Source: Beta vulgaris subsp. vulgaris (Eukaryota > Streptophyta > Magnoliopsida > Caryophyllales > Amaranthaceae). Taken from it: a stretch of DNA of 64,000 bases. Numbering within the stretch: position 1 is the stretch's first letter; each line of letters begins with the position of its first letter. The stretch covers positions 34,051,637 through 34,115,636 of the forward strand of contig NC_079205.1 in assembly GCF_026745355.1 (NCBI RefSeq), written 5' to 3'. The notes beneath the pieces were generated by a model that had not been told where the DNA came from, ran no database searches, and saw only the letters and a list, made by a program, of their open reading frames with translations. The translations under genes and the position numbers were made by a program. Below are positions 58,586 through 64,000 of this stretch, in pieces.

Positions 58586-61113
58586 TGTAAACCCCCACAA
58601 TTTTAAAGAATTTTCATAAATATATTAAAGTATTTATGTAGTTATATTTAAATCCAAATGAGTTTGAAAAATGATTTGACTTTTAAAAAGGGTTGACTAT
58701 TTTAAAAGTCAACTAAAAATATTTTTCATAGCTTAATAAAATTTGTAATATTTTAATTAAGCATGTTTTAATAAGAGTTTTAATTATTAAAAGCATATTT
58801 GAAAAGAAAGCTTAATGGAATCGAAAGCCCAAAAGTAATAAAAAGGGAAAGGATTATTTGATGACTAAAGTCCTAATAAGCCCATCTTATTAGTCATCAA
58901 AGTTTTAATTATTGAAATCTCTTTTCCTAAGCCCAAAAGGATTAGCCTCTATTTAAATATGCTAAAAACCCAAAATTTTACCCTACACTCTACTTTCTCT
59001 CTCCTCCCTTGCACGTGATTTCTTTTTCTTCCTCTCTCACCCGGCGTTTCTCTCTCTTCTTCCCTTTGTACGTGATTTTCATATTTTTCCCTCAAAGATT
59101 GTTTCTTCTTCGCTAAGTAACGTTTCTTGTTGAACAAGAAACGTCACAAAATCTTGATTGAGCCAAGAACCCACTGCCGCCGTCCCCTTGCTGCTGTCAC
59201 AGCCTGCCGGCGCCCTTCCTCTCCTCCTTGTTGTGGTTGTTTTTCTTTTCTTCTTCTCTAAGATTCCATTAAAGTATTAGTTTTATATTATTTTATTATT
59301 TAATAGCATGTTTATGATTTAAATTATTGTTTTATATGCAAAATATATATTTCGGCTGTCATATATGTAAAAATAATAAATTTCAGATTTATTATTTTCA
59401 GTTTTTATTATGAAAGATATAGTTTTTAGGGTTTTTAATCACTAGAAACTATATATTTAAAGTATAAAATCATGAGATTTGGTTAGCATATAATTTTATA
59501 TGTATTAAAAATATTTTCAGAAGATTTATAAATTTTTATAAGTGCTGTAATTTCAGAAAATATGTATTTTAAGGATTTTAAATAATTTTTAATCACTAGA
59601 ATAGTTGTACTATACTAGGGATTATAAATAACAAAAGTTTGATGCGTAAAAACGATTTTAAAACACGTTTAAGGGGTTTGGGTCGTTTTTAAAGTTGCTG
59701 TAAATTTTTAGTTCAAGCTATTCATTTCATTATTTTATTTTCTAGGCGGAGAATTCATAGCAGGAGACTTTTAGAGCGTAAAAGTGGCTTACAGATTCGT
59801 TTATACAAGGTACGTACATAGTCTACGTGCTATATGATTTAGAAACATGCTTTAGGGATGTTTTATTTATTAGTATCATGTATAGGACTCTGTTGTTCAT
59901 ATATATGATTTACTGGAATTGTTTTACATGTTAGTTGCCTGTGTGCTACATGTAAACTAGAAGTATTTATGAGTATGTATGTTTGTATGGAAGTTTGATG
60001 CAAGCAGATAAGTCCAGTTTAAGTATTAATTCGTGAGTGAATTAATGTAAGTAAGATTGAATCATGTGTTACATAGATTCTTGAGTATTATTTATTTATC
60101 CTATAAGAACCGTGGATCTTATTTGGTAAGTATGAGTTATACCTATATAAAGGTACAGTTTACTGTTGGCTAGGTTCAACAGGCAAGTTAGTAAAGAATA
60201 AAAAGAAGTTAAAGGAGTCTTGAATGATAAGTTGTGAACACTTGTTAATTCTAAGATAAAAAGGAGTTCTGTGATGATTATGATTATTGGTTATGTGTTG
60301 TGTGCTTGGTTGGTGTCAACACAGGTATTAAAAGGAATGCAACGTAAAGTGAAACGAGAATAGGTTAGAGACTTTAGGCTGGTGCACGTCTGGAGTTGGA
60401 CACTAAGGGTTGGGATTCATGGTGAGCGTGCCGTGGGTTTTCCTAGGATTGGATTGATCACCTTTCCTCATTAGTTAAAGGTTCCTCGATATCGCTGGTC
60501 ATTTTGGATTACGGAGTCATGACCGTATTTCCTATTTCAGTATAGACAATTCGTCCCATAACTATTCCATTTAAAGAAGAAATAAAAGTTTAGAGTCTAG
60601 TTCAGTAAGAGTCGTCTGCAGATTATTGTATGTTTTATTATTATTTATTCCTGCAAGTTATATTTTTGTAGTATCATGTTTAGGGTTATGTATGTCTGAT
60701 ATGTATTACTCAGCTTTGCTGATTACGTGCTTGTCTGTGTTTGTGATCATGGCTTTGTCTATTGATCCTGTGGTGATCCTTCGTGGGAGCAGAGTTGAGA
60801 CGGCATTGACATTACAGGTTCGAAGATGCATATCATTGGGAATCTGGAATGGAGAGGCTCTTGTATTACTAGAACCATTTAAGTTGTTTTTCTAGGAGTT
60901 TATGTTTTCAGACAATAGTTTGAGTTGGTGTGTTTAGTTTTTGACATTGTCATTTGGTTTCATAAGTTTTAATAAAGTTAATTTTTAATAAGTTGTTTTC
61001 CGCTGCAAAATTCTGAGTAAGCCGAAACGTTCACACAGGCGATAATGCCTGGGTAATTCTCTAAGGTTATTATAAAAGTATTTTCAGAAAGAGAGAATTA
61101 TCGGGGTGTTACA
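58586..61113 (+). repeat. 5' LTR of a Ty3/gypsy element, same family as the two solo LTRs
   Basis: It starts TGTAAACCCCCAC and ends CGGGGTGTTACA, 2528 bp. A primer site follows directly. It shares with 8055-11437 and the - strand of 21067-23612 the words TTGACTATTTTAAAAGTC, the GGCTAGGTTCAACA block (60170-60182), CAGCTTTGCTGATTACGTGC and CACACAGGCGATAATG. It contains a perfect 12 bp foldback with a 1-base loop at 59120-59144. Confidence 0.87.
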
Positions 61114-61116
61114 AAG

Positions 61117-61128
61117 TGGTATCAGAGC
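61117..61128 (+). other. Primer binding site (initiator tRNA-Met)
   Basis: TGGTATCAGAGC lies three bases after the LTR. It proves + orientation for this element. Confidence 0.93.
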
Positions 61129-61130
61129 TT

Positions 61131-62034
61131 TAGGTTAGTTTATGACTTATAGGCGCCTAACTAACTAACTAACTAGCTTATTAAGTGACTTTAGCTTATT
61201 AAGTTACCTAGCTTATTGGTTATTTGGAGGAAACCTTAGTATTGCTCCTACGTTTTAATTTCGGAAACTTTTTATAAAAACCGAAAAAAAAAAATTCGGA
61301 AGAATAGGGCTTCGAATTTCGAGTTCGGCGAAAAAAAAAAAAAATTCGAAAAGTGCTGAGTCCGGAAAAAAAAATAAAAAAAATAAAAAAATTTCGAGTG
61401 CAGATTTTTTTTCGAGTGACTAGGTGGTCCGAAATTTTTTTTTATTTCGAAAAGTTATTTCCAGGCACTGGAGTAATATTATTTATAAAAGTGTCTGCAT
61501 TATTTTTCATGCCTTTAAGGTCTATAGTATTGCAATGTGAGAATGGATAGTATAAGAAAGACATATAAGATAGAAATATTATATGTCTACATCAGGAAGT
61601 TAGTTCAGCATCATTATTATTTTTCTTCCCTGCAAATCTGCACATTATCATTTCTTTCTGTAATGATGCATTATTATTATACTTCCCTGCTATTGATGCA
61701 TAATTATTTTTCTTCCCTGCTAACTGTTTATAATTCTTGCCTGCAAAGTGTATGTTTACATGCTTTGTTGTTGTTTACCTCTTTTTATTTGTGGGAACAC
61801 GTCAGGAAGAGTGCTAAACCTTCTGGTTTATTGTGTTGTAGCTCTACGAATATGGCTACCAATCTAGGAAACTATTTTAACCCCATCGTTCTGACTGACG
61901 ATGAAGCCGACGACCGTCATCCACCCATTGACCATAGGGAGTATGAAGAACTGCATTGGATAATGCGTTGTATTTTGAGGAAAGAATATGCTAGGGATGA
62001 TGAAGTCATCATAGAGATGGATCGTGCTAGAATT
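61131..62034 (+). pseudogene. Remaining internal region of the gypsy element (leader and gag start)
   Basis: Only about 900 bp are left between the primer site and LTR sequence. An A-rich leader (61255-61460) and a T-rich leader with CTTCCCTGC repeats (61620-61750) precede an ATG at 61852. That frame codes MATNLGNYFNPIVLTDDEAD and about 40 more residues, probably the gag start. It runs straight into LTR sequence at TTTGGTAAG and stops at 62038-62040. All of pol is gone. Confidence 0.6.
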
Positions 62035-62775
62035 TGGTAAGTATGAGTTATACCTATATAAAGGTACAGTTTACTGTTGGCTAGGTTCAACAGGCAAGTT
62101 AGTAAAGAATAAAAGAAGTTAAAAGGAGTCTTGAATGATAAGTTGTGAACACTTGTTAATTCTAAGATAAAAAGGAGTTCTGTGATGATTATATGATTAT
62201 TGGTTATGTGTTGTGTGCTTGGTTGGTGTCAACACAAGTATTAAAAGGAATGCAACGTAAAGTGAAACGAGAATAGGTTAGAGACTTTAGACTGGTGCAC
62301 GTCTAGAGTTGGACACTAAGGGTTGGGATTCATGGTGAGCGTGCCGTGGGTTTTCCTAGGATTGGATTGATCACCTTTCCTCATTAGTTAAAGGTTCCTC
62401 GATATCGCAGGTCATTTTGGATTACGGAGTCATGACCGTATTTCCTATTTCAGTATAGACAATTCGTCCCATAACTATTCCATTTAAAGAAGAAATAAAA
62501 GTTTAGAGTCTAGTTCAGTAAGAGTCGTCTGCAGATTATTGTATGTTTTATCATTATTTATTCCTGCAAGTTATATTTTTGTAGTATCATGTTTGGGTTA
62601 TGTATGTCTGATATGTATTACTCAGCTTTGCTGATTACGTGCTTGTCTGTGTTTGTGATCATGGCTTTGCCTATTGATCCTGTGGTGATCCTTCGGGGGA
62701 GCAGAGTTGAGACGGCATTGACATTACAGGTTCGAAGATGCATATCATTGGGGAATCTGGAATGGAGAGGCTCTT
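62035..62775 (+). repeat. 3' LTR of the gypsy element, 5'-truncated, first part
   Basis: It matches 60121-60855 of the 5' LTR with roughly a dozen differences. The left border is a junction inside the word ATTTGGTAAG, which also occurs at 60117. The first 1.5 kb of this LTR are absent. Confidence 0.85.
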
Positions 62776-63805
62776 TGATATATATTCGATGAGTTAAATT
62801 CATGGTTGTTAATTTAGAGTTTAAAATTTTATAGTCCTTGTTAATTAGGAGTCTTTTATTTCTTATAAGTTGTTATTTTAATTCCCTAAACTTGTACTAC
62901 TAAGTATCATTGAGTTGTGATGAACTTAAGTTACGTACAAAGAGTCTTAGTGTCTTTAGGACTGTGCCATCCACTGTGCGATTGTACAAAGAGTCTTTTA
63001 TTTCGGTTAATGGCTTTAGGACAAAGTGTGTTAGTTGAGTCATGTAATGGGCAGCGTGTGTGCTGAATATTACAAGTCATTAGGATGTAATCTAAGTAAT
63101 GTTGTTACACGTTCAAAGGCATATGCATCAAGCAAGGAGATGGTTCCAAGAGAATAGGAAGTTGTTCCTATTTTCGTGGCATTTACAACAGCATGTTGTA
63201 CGTGTGAAACAACAATGCAGCAACCCCTATTTTGGTGGCATATCTTCTCCACATTGTTGCTGATTCATCAAGGTTAAAGTAGTGGATTGGAGCCACTCAC
63301 CCACGTCCTAAAACCAAGGGAGAAGTGCAGCAAATTGAGGGAAGTACAACAACATTCAAACGGCTAGTTTAGTGTGTTTTCCCACATTCCATTACATGGG
63401 ATCATGGACTGATTAGTTGTTAGTTAATTTAGGTTATTTTCTTTTGTATTATTTTATTTTATTTATTTTAGAAAATCAGAAAATAGGTTGTAATAGTCCT
63501 ATAAATAGCAAAGCAATGAAAGAGAAAAAGAAGGACTTTTATGATTGAAAAAAGATGTGTTTGTTTATGTTGTTTTCAGTTTTCTTTCTTGGATTAGAAA
63601 GTTAAGTGAATTCGTTCCTATGCTAGATTAGCTTTGGCAAGCTAGTTGGTGATCTTAGGTTCCTAGAGATTTCAAGGTGGTGTGTCTGTATCCTTGTTAA
63701 ATTTAAGGCTGCCATAACCGTGAGTTTTTGTGGATTCAATCACTTATGGTTATTTTCTATCCTTCTACACTTGTATGATTCGAGTGCTACTCCAATTATA
63801 CAACA
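62776..63805. mobile_element. 1030 bp solo LTR (class unknown) inserted in the gypsy 3' LTR
   Basis: TGATATATATTCG to TTATACAACA, with a perfect CTCTT duplication on both sides (62771-62775 and 63806-63810). The 5' LTR at 60847-60880 shows the uninterrupted sequence. A TATA box (CTATAAATAGC, 63500-63510) gives + orientation and fits an LTR with promoter. No internal coding. Confidence 0.82.
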
Positions 63806-64000
63806 CTCTTGTATTACTAGAACCATTTAAGTTGTTTTTCTAGGAGTTTATGTTTTCAGACAATAGTTTGAGTTGGTGTGTTTAGTTTTTGACATTGTCA
63901 TTTGGTTTCATAAGTTTTAATAAAGTTAATTTTTAATAAGTTGTTTTCCGCTGCAAAATTCTGAGAAAGCCGAAACGTTATCACACAGGCGATAATGTCT
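63806..64000 (+). repeat. 3' LTR of the gypsy element, second part
   Basis: It continues from CTCTTGTATTACTAGAACC and matches 60856-61050 of the 5' LTR. The window ends within GGCGATAATG, about 60 bp before the expected LTR end. Confidence 0.87.

Noticed and set aside
60626..60895. Frames at 60626-60895 and 62589-62792 as a duplicated gene
   Set aside because: Both lie in the same part of two copies of one gypsy LTR. The duplication is the LTR itself, and no protein family is evident.
61117..61128. tRNA-Met gene
   Set aside because: Only the 12-base complement of the tRNA 3' end is present, next to an LTR. It is a primer binding site.
1..64000. A bacterial-type defence or biosynthetic system
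   Set aside because: Split introns, LTR retrotransposons with plant-type primer sites and a plastid enzyme show plant nuclear DNA. No operon structure exists.

Overview
This is a plant nuclear window, very probably from a eudicot. It is AT-rich and holds one conserved split gene buried in layers of transposable elements. Elements of the kind seen here (Ty3/gypsy chromoviruses, Tork- and SIRE-type Ty1/copia, CACTA, hAT, PIF/Harbinger) do not fix the species. An Amaranthaceae-like origin is only a guess. I see no rRNA, tRNA or CRISPR array.

The host gene runs from 11910 to 46526 on the + strand. It is a 13-exon gene for the plastid short-chain dehydrogenase NOL (NYC1-like chlorophyll(ide) b reductase). 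All exons join in frame at GT-AG borders and give 351 residues: a transit peptide without acidic residues, then the Rossmann glycine motif, NNAG and YxxxK. The 1.06 kb of coding sequence is spread over 34.6 kb because introns 1, 4, 7 and 8 took in transposons. Intron 8 alone is 18.8 kb.

Layout: 1-5484 is the decayed 3' half of a gypsy chromovirus plus its 3' LTR, apparently inserted in the end of a CACTA element (5485-6926). 8055-11437 is a solo gypsy LTR with perfect target-site duplications, ending about 470 bp before the NOL start codon. Intron 1 holds a decayed copia carrying a hAT element made of GATCCGA-like repeats. Intron 4 holds a Harbinger-type element. Intron 7 holds a reverse-oriented solo LTR of the same family as the upstream one, and a Tourist-like MITE. 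Intron 8 holds a Harbinger-type MITE, a 902 bp element with 8 bp duplications, a Tork-type copia (30385-35049), a young full-length gypsy chromovirus (38263-43760), and tandem old LTRs broken by an 8 bp-duplication insert.

Downstream of NOL, 47206-51890 is a gypsy LTR enlarged by a Harbinger-type element that carries a second copy of itself. A SIRE-type copia (52708-58585, - strand) follows. It is interrupted at 58586 by a gypsy element of the solo-LTR family, whose second LTR is in turn split by a 1030 bp solo LTR (62776-63805).

I found no new multi-gene system. The observations most worth checking are the tenfold excess of the word GGAAC/GTTCC confined to the SIRE element, the self-nested Harbinger family with decamer arrays, the 49 bp perfect inverted repeat in an LTR, the heptamer-filled hAT element, and the near-identical LTRs of a gypsy element whose reading frame is broken.
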